Source of the DNA: Enterobacter sichuanensis
GTDB taxonomy: Bacteria > Pseudomonadota > Gammaproteobacteria > Enterobacterales > Enterobacteriaceae
DNA: 60,714 nucleotides
Reading direction: 5' to 3'
Assembly (NCBI RefSeq): GCF_002939185.1
Contig: NZ_POVL01000031.1
Span: 1-60,714, forward strand
Positions 17,292 through 26,806 of this stretch are shown one piece after another. Positions within the stretch are counted from its first letter, which is position 1; the number at the start of each line of letters is the position of its first letter. The translations under genes and the position numbers were made by a program. The notes beneath the pieces were generated by a model, which saw nothing but the letters and a program-made list of their open reading frames with translations, had not been told where the DNA came from and did no database searches.

Positions 17292-18596
17292 ATGTCGCTC
17301 TGGTCAACGTATCCTCTGTTGCTGCCCTCGCTGATCGTTGGCGTCACCATCGTGCTATGGGCGACGTCGCTCTTGCCGGAGTTTATCACCGCGCTGCTGT
17401 TCTTCACCGCAGCGATGACGGCGAAAATTGCTCCACCTGAGGTTATCTTCGGCGGTTTTGCCTCGTCGGCTTTCTGGCTGGTGTTCAGCGGTTTTGTGCT
17501 CGGCGTGGCGATCCGCAAAACCGGGCTGGCGGACAGGGCCGCCCGGGCGCTGTCCGCAAAGCTCACCGACTCCTGGGTATTGATGGTGGCGAGCGTGGTG
17601 CTGCTGAGCTACGCGCTGGCGTTTGTTATGCCGTCGAATATGGGGCGTATTGCGCTGCTGATGCCGATTGTCGCCGCGATGGCAAAGCGCGCCGGTATTG
17701 CTGACGGCTCCCGCGCCTGGTTTGGTCTGGCGCTGGCGGTGGGGTTCGGGACGTTTCAGCTTTCGGCGACGATCCTGCCTGCAAACGTCCCTAACCTGGT
17801 GATGAGCGGCGCGGCGGAAGGCTCGTACGGTATCCACCTGAACTATGTCCCGTATCTGCTGCTGCACACGCCGGTGCTGGGTATTCTCAAAGGCCTGATC
17901 CTGATTGGCCTTATCTGCTGGCTTTTTCCCGGTCATCCAAAACCCCCGAAGGAACAGACGTTATCTGAACCCATGGGCCGGGATGAAAAACGTCTTGCCT
18001 GGCTGCTGGCGATAGTGCTGGGGATGTGGGTGACGGAGAGCTGGCACGGCGTGGGGCCCGCGTGGACGGGGCTGGCGGCCTCGGTCATCGTTATGCTGCC
18101 GCGCGTGGGCTTTATCACCGGAGAGGAGTTTTCTGCCGGTGTGAATATGCGTACCTGTATCTATGTTGCCGGTATTCTGGGGCTGGCGATTGTCGTCACG
18201 CAAACCGGGATTGGAACGGCGGTGGGCGAGGCGTTGCTCCGCATTATGCCGCTGGATGCAGAGAGACCGTTCACCAGCTTCCTGGCGCTGACCGGTATTA
18301 CCACCGCGCTCAACTTTATTATGACCGCCAACGGCGTTCCGGCGCTGTATACCACCCTGGCGCAGAGTTTTTCGGATGCGACAGGTTTCCCTTTGCTGTC
18401 AGTGATCATGATCCAGGTACTGGGTTATTCCACGCCGCTCTTGCCGTATCAGGCGTCGCCGATTGTGGTGGCGATGGGGTTAGGGAAGGTGCCTGCAAAG
18501 GCGGGGATGGTGCTCTGTCTGGCGCTGGCAATTGTCACGTATCTGGTGCTGCTGCCGCTGGATTATCTGTGGTTTAGCGTTTTAGGTCGTTTGTAG
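17292..18596 (+). CDS. SLC13/DASS-like anion permease
   Basis: A 434-aa very hydrophobic protein with about 11-12 membrane helices of the ArsB/NhaD-CitMHS-DASS superfamily. The two related halves show internal similarity (ATILPANVPNLVMSG in the first half and NFIMTANGVPALYTTLAQ in the second, each in a re-entrant-like SNT-type position). Family members carry dicarboxylates, citrate or other anions with Na+ or H+. The substrate cannot be read here. The ATG follows AGGAGACAGGT. E. coli K-12 has tpiA next to cdh with no such gene, so this is a lineage-specific insertion or loss. It is convergent with tpiA across a REP. Confidence 0.8.
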   Translation: MSLWSTYPLLLPSLIVGVTIVLWATSLLPEFITALLFFTAAMTAKIAPPEVIFGGFASSAFWLVFSGFVLGVAIRKTGLADRAARALSAKLTDSWVLMVASVVLLSYALAFVMPSNMGRIALLMPIVAAMAKRAGIADGSRAWFGLALAVGFGTFQLSATILPANVPNLVMSGAAEGSYGIHLNYVPYLLLHTPVLGILKGLILIGLICWLFPGHPKPPKEQTLSEPMGRDEKRLAWLLAIVLGMWVTESWHGVGPAWTGLAASVIVMLPRVGFITGEEFSAGVNMRTCIYVAGILGLAIVVTQTGIGTAVGEALLRIMPLDAERPFTSFLALTGITTALNFIMTANGVPALYTTLAQSFSDATGFPLLSVIMIQVLGYSTPLLPYQASPIVVAMGLGKVPAKAGMVLCLALAIVTYLVLLPLDYLWFSVLGRL

Positions 18597-18603
18597 CGAT
18601 TTT

Positions 18604-18636
18604 GTAGGGCGGGTAAGCGCAAGCGCCACCCGCCAC
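18604..18636. repeat. REP element
   Basis: GTAGGGCGGGTAAGCGC and GCGCCACCCGCCAC form a REP-type palindrome between the convergent permease and tpiA stops, and end 8 bases before tpiA. Confidence 0.8.
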
Positions 18637-18643
18637 AACAGCA

Positions 18644-19411
18644 TTACGCCTGTTTAGCCGCTTCTGCCGCTTTAACGATCACCGCGAAAGCGTCAGCTTT
18701 CAGGGATGCACCGCCAACCAGCGCGCCATCGATGTCTGGCTGGGTGAACAGCTCAGCAGCGTTGGATGCGTTAACGGAACCGCCGTACTGGATAATCACT
18801 TGCTCAGCCACTTTCGCGTCGGCTTTGGCAATGTGATCACGGATGAATTTGTGAACCGCCTGAGCCTGCGCAGGGGTAGCTGATTTACCGGTACCGATCG
18901 CCCAGACTGGCTCGTATGCGATGACCGCACCTTCGAACGCTGCCGCGCCCTGGGTTTTCAGCACCGCGTCGATCTGACGTGCGCAGACTTCTTCGGTTTT
19001 GCCTGCTTCGTTTTCTGCTTCGGTTTCACCGATGCACAGAACCGGAATCAGACCCTGCTCTTTCAGCACAGCGAATTTCTTCGCGATGAACTCGTCTGAT
19101 TCTTTGTGGTAGGTGCGACGCTCAGAGTGGCCGATGATGATGTATTTCGCGCCGATATCTTTCAGCATTTCAGCGGACGTTTCACCGGTGAACGCGCCGG
19201 ACAGGTTAACGTCAACGTTCTGCGCGCCCAGTACGATGTGGCTGCCGTCAGCGGCACGTTTAGCCAGATCCAGGTACATATCCGGCGGAGCGATAGCAAC
19301 CGCACAGCCCGTCACGCCAGCCAGCTCTTTACGCAGGTTCGCAACCAGCTCGTTTACCATGTGGCGGCTGCCGTTCAGTTTCCAGTTACCCATCACTAAA
19401 GGATGTCGCAT
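18644..19411 (-). CDS. tpiA: Triosephosphate isomerase
   Basis: A 255-aa TIM-barrel enzyme interconverting dihydroxyacetone phosphate and glyceraldehyde-3-phosphate. Catalytic residues are Lys in GNWKLNG near 12, His in IIGHSERR near 96, and Glu in [11 protein letters not shown] near 168. The phosphate-binding GGSVNASNA is present. Length equals E. coli TpiA. The start is [14 protein letters not shown]. It is probably monocistronic, with yiiQ transcribed in the same direction upstream. Confidence 0.99.
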   Translation of the reverse strand: MRHPLVMGNWKLNGSRHMVNELVANLRKELAGVTGCAVAIAPPDMYLDLAKRAADGSHIVLGAQNVDVNLSGAFTGETSAEMLKDIGAKYIIIGHSERRTYHKESDEFIAKKFAVLKEQGLIPVLCIGETEAENEAGKTEEVCARQIDAVLKTQGAAAFEGAVIAYEPVWAIGTGKSATPAQAQAVHKFIRDHIAKADAKVAEQVIIQYGGSVNASNAAELFTQPDIDGALVGGASLKADAFAVIVKAAEAAKQA

Positions 19412-19522
19412 TTCAATTCTCCACGCTAAATAAGCGAATTAAGGAATATGGCCACCCTGACGGGCAGCATGGTCTGTGAATCAGTATAGAGATTTTCCCC
19501 CGAAAGGCTTTGCTTTTTGTCA

Positions 19523-20119
19523 TTAATTCGCCCCGCCGAGGGTGTCAGATAGTGCCAGCTTAATCGGTTCAACTGCGAAGGTCAGTCCTTTTTCGCCGTT
19601 ATCCGCCACAACATAGCGAATCGCGCCTTCGGTATCGGCGTAGTAACGCTTGTTCTTACCGGCAGTGAGGAGTTTTTGCAGCTTTTGCTGGCTCTGTTTT
19701 TTCGTCAGCGCAGGGGTAAAAGCCTGCAACACAGCGCTCATATACTCCAGCGCCTTTGCCTTAGCGGCTTTCTGCTCCGGCCCCTGTATCGGCAGCCAGG
19801 TGATTTGCATGCTTTTGATTTTTAACGTACCGCGCTCCAGCGCTGTGGAGGCATACAAATTCTCGTTAATCTTGCTGGCTGCACGGGTCAGGGTCGGGGT
19901 ATCGCGGGAACCATCAATGGCGCGAAATTCATCCAGCGGCAGCGTTGGGTTGGCCTGATTGAAGGTTTCACGAAACTGGCTGATGGACTGATCGAACGAC
20001 GGCGCACCCGCCAGCAGATACGGTGCGGTGGTCGGGGCCGTCGTTTCAGCGGCGTGCAGGGGAAAACCCGCGCTGAGCAGTGCTAAACACAGGAAGAGAT
20101 AACGTGCCGAACTTTTCAT
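19523..20119 (-). CDS. yiiQ: YiiQ, DUF1454 exported protein
   Basis: A 198-aa protein with a signal peptide (MKSSARYLFLCLALLSAGFPLHAA). It is strongly similar in the mature part to what I recall of E. coli YiiQ (APYLLAGAPSFDQSISQFRE, NENLYASTALERGTLKIKS, TAGKNKRYYADTEGAIRYV). Its function is unknown, and it is presumably periplasmic. I prefer the ATG at 20119. An ATG two codons upstream (20125) is possible. It lies upstream of tpiA in the same direction and divergent from yiiR. Confidence 0.9.
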   Translation of the reverse strand: MKSSARYLFLCLALLSAGFPLHAAETTAPTTAPYLLAGAPSFDQSISQFRETFNQANPTLPLDEFRAIDGSRDTPTLTRAASKINENLYASTALERGTLKIKSMQITWLPIQGPEQKAAKAKALEYMSAVLQAFTPALTKKQSQQKLQKLLTAGKNKRYYADTEGAIRYVVADNGEKGLTFAVEPIKLALSDTLGGAN

Positions 20120-20231
20120 CAACATTGCCCCTGGCCGTAAGTGCTCATGATTAAAACGATATCTGGTCGGCTTGTCAAAAGGTCACAACTCCAGGGTAAA
20201 ATGCGCGCAATACGATAATAAGGAACCTTAC

Positions 20232-20651
20232 ATGACCATACAGCAGTGGCTGTTTTCATTCAAAGGGCGTATTGGACGCCGTGATTTCTGGATCTGGATG
20301 GTGACGTGGGTTGTCGCCATGCTGCTTCTGTTTTTTGTTGCTTATAACGCCTGGCTAAGCACGCAAACGGCGGCCTTTGCGCTGGTCTGCCTGCTATGGC
20401 CAACGGCCGCCGTGGTGGTGAAACGTCTGCACGATCGTGGTCGTTCCGGCGCGTGGGCATTTCTGATTATTCTGGCGTGGATGCTGGTGGCAGGAAACTG
20501 GGCGATGCTGCCGTCCATCCTGCCGTGGGTGGTGGGCAGGCTGCTGCCGTCGGTCATATTCGTGATGATGGTTATCGATCTGGGCGCGTTTATTGGCACC
20601 CAGAGCGAAAACAAATACGGTAAATATACCGGTGAGGTGAAGTACCGCTGA
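20232..20651 (+). CDS. yiiR: YiiR, DUF805 inner-membrane protein
   Basis: A 139-aa small inner-membrane protein of the DUF805 family with about four hydrophobic helices. The family start WLFSFKGRIGRRDFWIW and the loop VVVKRLHDRGRSGAW are clear. Its function is unknown. The ATG at 20232 follows AAGGAAC. Its stop ends at 20651, and the convergent fpr stop begins at the next base, so there is no room for a terminator between them. E. coli K-12 has yiiS and uspD between yiiR and fpr, as I recall, and both are absent here. Confidence 0.88.
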   Translation: MTIQQWLFSFKGRIGRRDFWIWMVTWVVAMLLLFFVAYNAWLSTQTAAFALVCLLWPTAAVVVKRLHDRGRSGAWAFLIILAWMLVAGNWAMLPSILPWVVGRLLPSVIFVMMVIDLGAFIGTQSENKYGKYTGEVKYR

Positions 20652-21398
20652 TCACCAGTAGTGTTCAGCAGTCATATGACCCGGCCGGCGGCGAAGGTGT
20701 TTCGTCATCTGCCGGGTATCCTTCAGAAGCTGCTGTGTGTCGCGCACCATCTGCGGGTTGCCACACAGCATCACGTGGCTGGTTTCGGCGCTCATTGGCA
20801 AACCCACTGCCTCTTCCAGGGCACCACTTTCAATTAACGCTGGTACGCGGCCAGTCAGCGTTCCTGCTACGGTTTCGCGGCTGACCACCGTCTGAATCTT
20901 TAACTTTCCGCCATACTGCTGTTCCAGCGCCTGCATCTGCGGCAAATAGCTCAAGTCTGCAGCGTAGCGCGCAGCGTGAACCAGCACGATGTTTTTAAAG
21001 CGTTCCAGGTCTTTGCCGTACTGCAGAATAGAGAGGTAGGGGCCAATGGCCGTACCGGTGGCCAGCATCCAGAGGGTGTCACAGTCAGGGATTTCCTCGA
21101 GCACAAAGAAGCCGGCGGCTTCACTCACAATTTGCACCTCGTCTCCGGGCTTAAGGGCGGCAAGGCGCGGGCTGAGTTTGCCGTCCGGAACGGTGACCAG
21201 ATAAAACTCGAGGTCCGGGTTATCAGGGGCGTTAACGTATGAGTAGGCGCGCTGTACGCGCTCGCCGTCGACATCCAGCCCCAGCTTCGCAAATTGCCCG
21301 GCTTTAAACGGGTGGACGGGAGCATGCAGGGTGAGACTAAATAGCGCATCGGTCCAGAACTGTATTTTTGTGACTTTACCTGTTACCCAGTCCGCCAT
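20652..21398 (-). CDS. fpr: Ferredoxin/flavodoxin-NADP+ reductase
   Basis: A 248-aa FAD enzyme that passes electrons from NADPH to flavodoxin or ferredoxin, supporting anaerobic reductases and oxidative-stress repair. The FAD-binding RAYSYVNAPDNPDLEFYLV and the NADP-binding LATGTAIGPYLSIL are present, and it ends with the family AEHYW tail. Length equals E. coli Fpr. It is part of the SoxRS regulon in E. coli, but I did not locate a sox box. It abuts yiiR tail to tail. Confidence 0.97.
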   Translation of the reverse strand: MADWVTGKVTKIQFWTDALFSLTLHAPVHPFKAGQFAKLGLDVDGERVQRAYSYVNAPDNPDLEFYLVTVPDGKLSPRLAALKPGDEVQIVSEAAGFFVLEEIPDCDTLWMLATGTAIGPYLSILQYGKDLERFKNIVLVHAARYAADLSYLPQMQALEQQYGGKLKIQTVVSRETVAGTLTGRVPALIESGALEEAVGLPMSAETSHVMLCGNPQMVRDTQQLLKDTRQMTKHLRRRPGHMTAEHYW

Positions 21399-21494
21399 GA
21401 TCTTCTCCTGTGCTGTTTCTCTGTTCTATCTTCCGTACTTACCGGGGAGATTTCCAGCCCCTTTGGGCCGGAAAGCTCTATCGATCAAACGGTT

Positions 21495-22505
21495 TTACAG
21501 AATGTGCGTCTGCACGTCCGGGTCTTTGCGGTCGAGATAGTGGATTGACTGAATGCGACGAATGGTGCGCGATTTACCGCGGATCAGCAGCGTTTCAGTG
21601 GTCGCCATATTGCCTTTGCGGGTAATGCCGTCCAGCAGGTCGCCTTTAGTAATACCGGTTGCCGAGAAGACAACATTATCGCTACGAGCCATCTCGTTCA
21701 GCGCGAGCACTTTATTGGCCTCGATACCCATCCCTTCGCAGCGTGCCAGCTCATTTTCCCCGATACGGCGGTTTTCTTCGCTGTCGCCTTTCACCTCATG
21801 ACGTGGCAGCAGACGGGCCTGCATATCGCCATCCAGCGCGCGGATCACTGCCGCTGATACCACGCCTTCCGGCGCGCCTCCGATGCCGTACAGCACATCC
21901 ACTTCGCTGTCTGGCATGCAGGTCAAAATGGAGGCGGCAACGTCGCCATCCGGAATGGCAAACACCCGCACGCCGAGCTTTTGCATCTGCGCGATGGTGG
22001 CGTCGTGGCGCGGTTTGGCCAGAATAGTCACGGTAAGTTCGCTAAGGGGTTTGGCCAGCGCTTTGGCGATGTTGCGCAGGTTCTCTTCCAGCGGCAGGCT
22101 GAGGTCGATAGCGCCCTTCGCGCCAGGACCGACAATCAGCTTCTCCATATACATATCCGGCGCGTTGAGGAAGCAGCCTTTATCGCCTACAGCCAGCACC
22201 GCCAGGGCATTGGCCTGACCCATCGCCGTCATGCGGGTGCCTTCGATCGGGTCGACGGCGATATCCACGGCATCGCCGTTGCCGGTACCCACTTTTTCAC
22301 CAATATAGAGCATCGGCGCTTCGTCGATCTCGCCTTCGCCGATCACGATAGTACCGTCGATGTTGACCTGGTTAAGCACAATGCGCATGGCATGGACGGC
22401 CGCGCCGTCTGCGGTATTTTTGTCACCACGACCCAGCCATTTATAGCCTGCAAGGGCGGCGGCTTCGGTGACGCGGGAAAACTCGATAGCAAGTTCACGT
22501 TTCAT
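21495..22505 (-). CDS. glpX: Fructose-1,6-bisphosphatase class II
   Basis: A 336-aa class II FBPase hydrolysing fructose-1,6-bisphosphate for gluconeogenesis. Visible motifs are WLGRGDKNTADGAAV, GEGEIDEAPML with metal-binding acidic residues, DPIEGTRM, and GIGGAPEGVVSAA. I placed the start at 22505 (MKRELAIEF), matching the E. coli length. An ATG five codons upstream is in frame but not expected. It is the third gene of the glpFKX series on the minus strand, separated from glpK by a palindromic repeat. Confidence 0.97.
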   Translation of the reverse strand: MKRELAIEFSRVTEAAALAGYKWLGRGDKNTADGAAVHAMRIVLNQVNIDGTIVIGEGEIDEAPMLYIGEKVGTGNGDAVDIAVDPIEGTRMTAMGQANALAVLAVGDKGCFLNAPDMYMEKLIVGPGAKGAIDLSLPLEENLRNIAKALAKPLSELTVTILAKPRHDATIAQMQKLGVRVFAIPDGDVAASILTCMPDSEVDVLYGIGGAPEGVVSAAVIRALDGDMQARLLPRHEVKGDSEENRRIGENELARCEGMGIEANKVLALNEMARSDNVVFSATGITKGDLLDGITRKGNMATTETLLIRGKSRTIRRIQSIHYLDRKDPDVQTHIL

Positions 22506-22585
22506 GAGGTACTCGTGCAATCAAAAGGAATTGCACGAAGTTTATCACAGAGTGGGGAGGGGCGAGGGGACCGGTGCGGGCCGGG

Positions 22586-22620
22586 CCCCTCACCCTGACC
22601 CTCTCCCCAGGGGAGAGGGA
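22586..22620 (+). repeat. Palindromic repeat family, copy B
   Basis: CCCTCACCC (22587), CCCTCTCCC (22599) and GGGAGAGGG (22611) form the same unit as copies A, C and D, placed between the glpK stop and the glpX start. Confidence 0.85.
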
Positions 22621-22628
22621 ATATATGA

Positions 22629-24158
<1,530 letters not shown>

Positions 24159-25004
24159 TTACAGCGAAGCTTTTTGTTGTGCGGTAGAAGTCGTCTCCTT
24201 CTCCTCTTCCACACAGGTGTCGCACGGTAAGTGGCGACCAATTAATTTGCGGTAGCTAAATGCGCCCAGCGCAGCCCCGACAACCGGCGCAAACAGCGGT
24301 ACCAGGAAGTAAGGAATGTCTTTGCCACCGGTAAAGGCGACGTCGCCCCAACCTGCGATAAAGGCGAACGCTTTCGGTCCGATATCACGCGCCGGGTTCA
24401 TCGCGAATCCGGTCAGTGGGCCCATGGATGCGCCAATTACCGCAATCAGCAGACCAATCAGCAGAGGAGCCAGCGGGCCGCGCGGAATGCCGTTTCCGTC
24501 GTCGGTCAGCGCCAGGATTACGCCCATCAGAATAGCGGTAATCACCATTTCAACTGCGAATGCCTGCACAAAATTGATATGCGGGTTTGGATAGGTTGAG
24601 AAGATGCCTGCCAGATCCAGACTTTCGACGCTGCCGCGCACCATATGATGCGTCTGTTCGAAGTCGATGAAAAGATTGTAATAAAGCCCGTAAACTAACG
24701 CCGCTGCGCAAAACGCGCCGGCAAACTGAGAAAGAATGAAAGGAACAACTTTGCGTCCGTCGAAGCACGCGAACAGCCACAGTGCGATAGTCACCGCCGG
24801 GTTAAGATGTGCACCAGAAACCCCTGCAGTCAGGTAGATGGCCATCGCCACGCCCAGACCCCAGATGATACTGATTTCCCACTGACCAAAACTGGCACCC
24901 GCCACTTTCAGTGCAGCGACACAACCCACTCCGAAGAATATCAACAACCCGGTACCAAGGAACTCGGCAATGCACTGGCCTTTTAAGGTTGATGTCTGAC
25001 TCAT
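24159..25004 (-). CDS. glpF: Glycerol facilitator aquaglyceroporin
   Basis: A 281-aa six-helix aquaglyceroporin for passive entry of glycerol and small polyols. Both pore signatures are present: NPA in AHLNPAVTIALW, and the NPA in FAMNPARDIGPK with the selectivity-filter Arg following it. Start ATG 25004 gives MSQTSTLKGQ as in E. coli, whereas the upstream in-frame ATG lies in the leader. It is the first gene of glpFKX, with GlpR and CRP-like sites upstream. Confidence 0.98.
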   Translation of the reverse strand: MSQTSTLKGQCIAEFLGTGLLIFFGVGCVAALKVAGASFGQWEISIIWGLGVAMAIYLTAGVSGAHLNPAVTIALWLFACFDGRKVVPFILSQFAGAFCAAALVYGLYYNLFIDFEQTHHMVRGSVESLDLAGIFSTYPNPHINFVQAFAVEMVITAILMGVILALTDDGNGIPRGPLAPLLIGLLIAVIGASMGPLTGFAMNPARDIGPKAFAFIAGWGDVAFTGGKDIPYFLVPLFAPVVGAALGAFSYRKLIGRHLPCDTCVEEEKETTSTAQQKASL

Positions 25005-25085
25005 AATCGGAATCCTGAAGAAATTGATGTTTATTGTTAGCATGGCCGCCCGTGACAGCCACGATGTCCTGTAGACATAGTGTTA

Positions 25086-25227
25086 ATTTATCGTTAACGA
25101 GCAAAAACGAGAAATATCGAAATCAAAATGTGTGGTCTGTGTCAATAAAATGAGCGTTTTCGCGCCATAAAGCACATTTTTACAACAGCGCCGGAATGTG
25201 AGCTGAATCATTTCATTAACGAATGAG
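25086..25227 (-). promoter_or_regulatory. glpFKX control region with GlpR- and CRP-like sites
   Basis: TCGTTAACGA (25091-25100) is a perfect palindromic GlpR core (TCGWW-WWCGA), and TCATTAACGA (25213-25222) fits at nine of ten positions. TGTGA-N6-TCATT (25197-25212) is a good CRP half-plus-half site adjoining the second operator, and TGTGT-N6-TGTCA near 25129 is a weaker one. Multiple GlpR operators plus CRP match the known logic of E. coli glpFKX. Between here and zapB (25228-25403) there is only a short GC hairpin (ACCGCGATCTGCGCGGT near 25290) and no gene I can support. Confidence 0.65.
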
Positions 25228-25370
25228 TTAACAATTTAGGGGTATATGACGTGAACGCACCAGGACCAGACCTAAAAGTGTTGCAAACCGCGATCTGCGC
25301 GGTGTGTCGCTGGACACAGAGCGCCGCGCTCCATACAATCGATGGAATATGTCGTGCGCGTTTATGTTAA

Positions 25371-25643
<273 letters not shown>

Positions 25644-25663
25644 TTCCCATAGAGAAGAACAGA

Positions 25664-25702
25664 GTAGGCCGGGTCAGGCGAAGCCGCCACCCGGCTTTTT
25701 TT
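25664..25702 (+). repeat. REP element with T-run, likely zapB terminator
   Basis: GTAGGCCGGGTCAGGCG and GCCGCCACCCGGC form a REP stem, directly followed by seven Ts, 20 bases after zapB. The same element can therefore act as a Rho-independent terminator. Confidence 0.8.
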
Positions 25703-25732
25703 ATAGTTTTCGCTCACTGACATCAAACCATA

Positions 25733-25757
25733 AAAAAGGCCGCCAATGGCGGCCTTA
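25733..25757 (-). terminator. Rho-independent terminator of the minus-strand small-peptide unit
   Basis: On the minus strand GGCCGCC-ATT-GGCGGCC is a perfect 7-bp stem followed by six Us (the forward strand shows AAAAAA before it). It begins 3 bases past the stop of the 35-codon frame, and no plus-strand T-run exists, so it serves a minus-strand transcript. Confidence 0.85.
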
Positions 25758-25760
25758 ACG

Positions 25761-25868
25761 CTACTTGTCCTGCGCTGTCATAGCATAAGCAACAAACCCA
25801 CCAGGTTCATCACTCTTTACCACGAGTACGCTGGCGACAATGAACGCGATACATAAATAGCGTTTCAT
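25761..25868 (-). CDS. Small hydrophobic peptide, 35 aa, unknown function
   Basis: I do not recognise this gene. The 35-residue product begins MKRYLCIAFIVASVLVV, one short membrane helix after a basic start, and continues with a polar tail (KSDEPGGFVAYAMTAQDK). An AGGGA Shine-Dalgarno sits 7 bases before the ATG. A Rho-independent terminator lies just past the stop, and a plausible promoter lies about 140 bases upstream (26016-26044). The leader in between is rich in short complementary segments. The same frame is open further upstream to 25988, but no ribosome site is seen there. Size, hydrophobicity and structured leader resemble type I toxins or leader/membrane microproteins, and neither is proven. 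Confidence 0.55.
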   Translation of the reverse strand: MKRYLCIAFIVASVLVVKSDEPGGFVAYAMTAQDK

Positions 25869-26015
25869 TATGCGGTCCCTGCAGCTAACCGCTCCACCGT
25901 TCACCACCGGTGATAAGTCGGTGGACACAAGCCCTGGCGTGGGCTGCTTTACGGTTGTGAATATACCTTTCCCTGGACCGATGCCCATTTGCGAGATGGC
26001 GGAAAGGGACGCTGC

Positions 26016-26044
26016 ATCATAGTTAACATCAGCCTCGCCGTTAA
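26016..26044 (-). promoter_or_regulatory. Candidate promoter for the small-peptide unit
   Basis: On the minus strand TTAACG (26039-26044), 17 bp, TATGAT (26016-26021). The predicted start is near 26010, giving a leader of about 142 nt that begins GUCCCUUUCC. Its CCUUUCC can pair with GGAAAGG at 25966-25972. Confidence 0.5.
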
Positions 26045-26086
26045 GATGTGCAAATAAAATTAAGATTTTATAAAGAGTCTGAGGGA

Positions 26087-26114
26087 TTGCCTGCCGCTTA
26101 TTGAGGGGTATGAT
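26087..26114 (+). promoter_or_regulatory. Candidate promoter for a plus-strand small RNA
   Basis: TTGCCT (26087-26092), 16 bp, TATGAT (26109-26114). Start predicted near 26119. Confidence 0.5.
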
Positions 26115-26118
26115 AAAA

Positions 26119-26206
26119 GTCCCTGGTGTGGAGCTGTAAATTCTCCCAACGGACCGCGAATCCCGAGGGACAAAAAAACCGCCACATTGTTGTTGGCGGT
26201 TTTTTT
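26119..26206 (+). ncRNA. Candidate small RNA between zapB and rraA
   Basis: A transcript of about 88 nt is predicted from the promoter at 26087-26114 to a strong terminator. GUCCCU at the 5' end can pair with AGGGAC (26166-26171), closing a domain of about 50 nt, and the terminator stem ACCGCCA/TGGCGGT with seven Ts follows at once. No credible reading frame lies inside. I do not recognise it as a known small RNA. The terminator is shared with rraA on the other strand, which weakens the case. Confidence 0.45.
26172..26206. terminator. Bidirectional terminator downstream of rraA
   Basis: AAAAAAACCGCCA and TGGCGGTTTTTTT surround a 9-nt loop. It terminates rraA on the minus strand (22 bases after its stop) and could end a plus-strand RNA as well. 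Confidence 0.9.
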
Positions 26207-26228
26207 ATGGTTCACGCTGACTGTTTTA

Positions 26229-26714
26229 CTACTCAATATCCAGCGGATCTTCGGACAGGATAATGCCGGTATTATCGGCGTAGAGATGGTCCCCGGAGAA
26301 GAAGGTCACGCCGCCGAAGTTAACGCGCACGTCGCTTTCGCCGATGCCGTCACCTGCCGCACCTACCGGAATCGCCGCAATGGCCTGAATCCCGATATCC
26401 AGCTCCTCCAGATCGTCCACCTGGCGCACGGAACCGTACACCACAAGGCCTTCCCACTCATTCTGGACGGCAATGCCGGCCAGCTCTGCATCAATCAAGG
26501 CGCGCCGCACGGAACCGCCGCCGTCGATCACCAGAACGCGGCCGCGGCCGTTCTGTTCGAGCAGATCGTACAGCAACCCGTTATCCTCGAAACATTTCAC
26601 CGTGACGATTTGACCGCCAAACGACGACCGCCCACCAAAGTTGGAGAATAACGGTTCAACGACGTTGACATCTTCCTGGTAGATGTCACAAAGCTCGGAG
26701 GTATCGTATTTCAT
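26229..26714 (-). CDS. rraA: RNase E inhibitor RraA
   Basis: A 161-aa protein that forms a trimeric ring and inhibits RNase E, globally altering mRNA decay. Conserved segments are [40 protein letters not shown] and [14 protein letters not shown]. It is structurally related to 4-hydroxy-4-methyl-2-oxoglutarate aldolases, and was once misnamed MenG because of the neighbouring menA. It follows menA on the minus strand after 92 bases. Length equals the E. coli protein. Confidence 0.97.
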   Translation of the reverse strand: MKYDTSELCDIYQEDVNVVEPLFSNFGGRSSFGGQIVTVKCFEDNGLLYDLLEQNGRGRVLVIDGGGSVRRALIDAELAGIAVQNEWEGLVVYGSVRQVDDLEELDIGIQAIAAIPVGAAGDGIGESDVRVNFGGVTFFSGDHLYADNTGIILSEDPLDIE

Positions 26715-26806
26715 AGGGTTAACGCTCAGTTGCTGCGAATGTGTTCAGTATATCGTGCGAAATGCGTTGTTGGCAAAATCATCAATTGTTAATTGATATT
26801 TGTCAG

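Noticed and set aside
25251..25370. GTG-started 39-codon frame upstream of zapB with AGGGG before it
   Set aside because: The product has no recognisable features, lies in the zapB promoter region and ends without a terminator. More likely chance.
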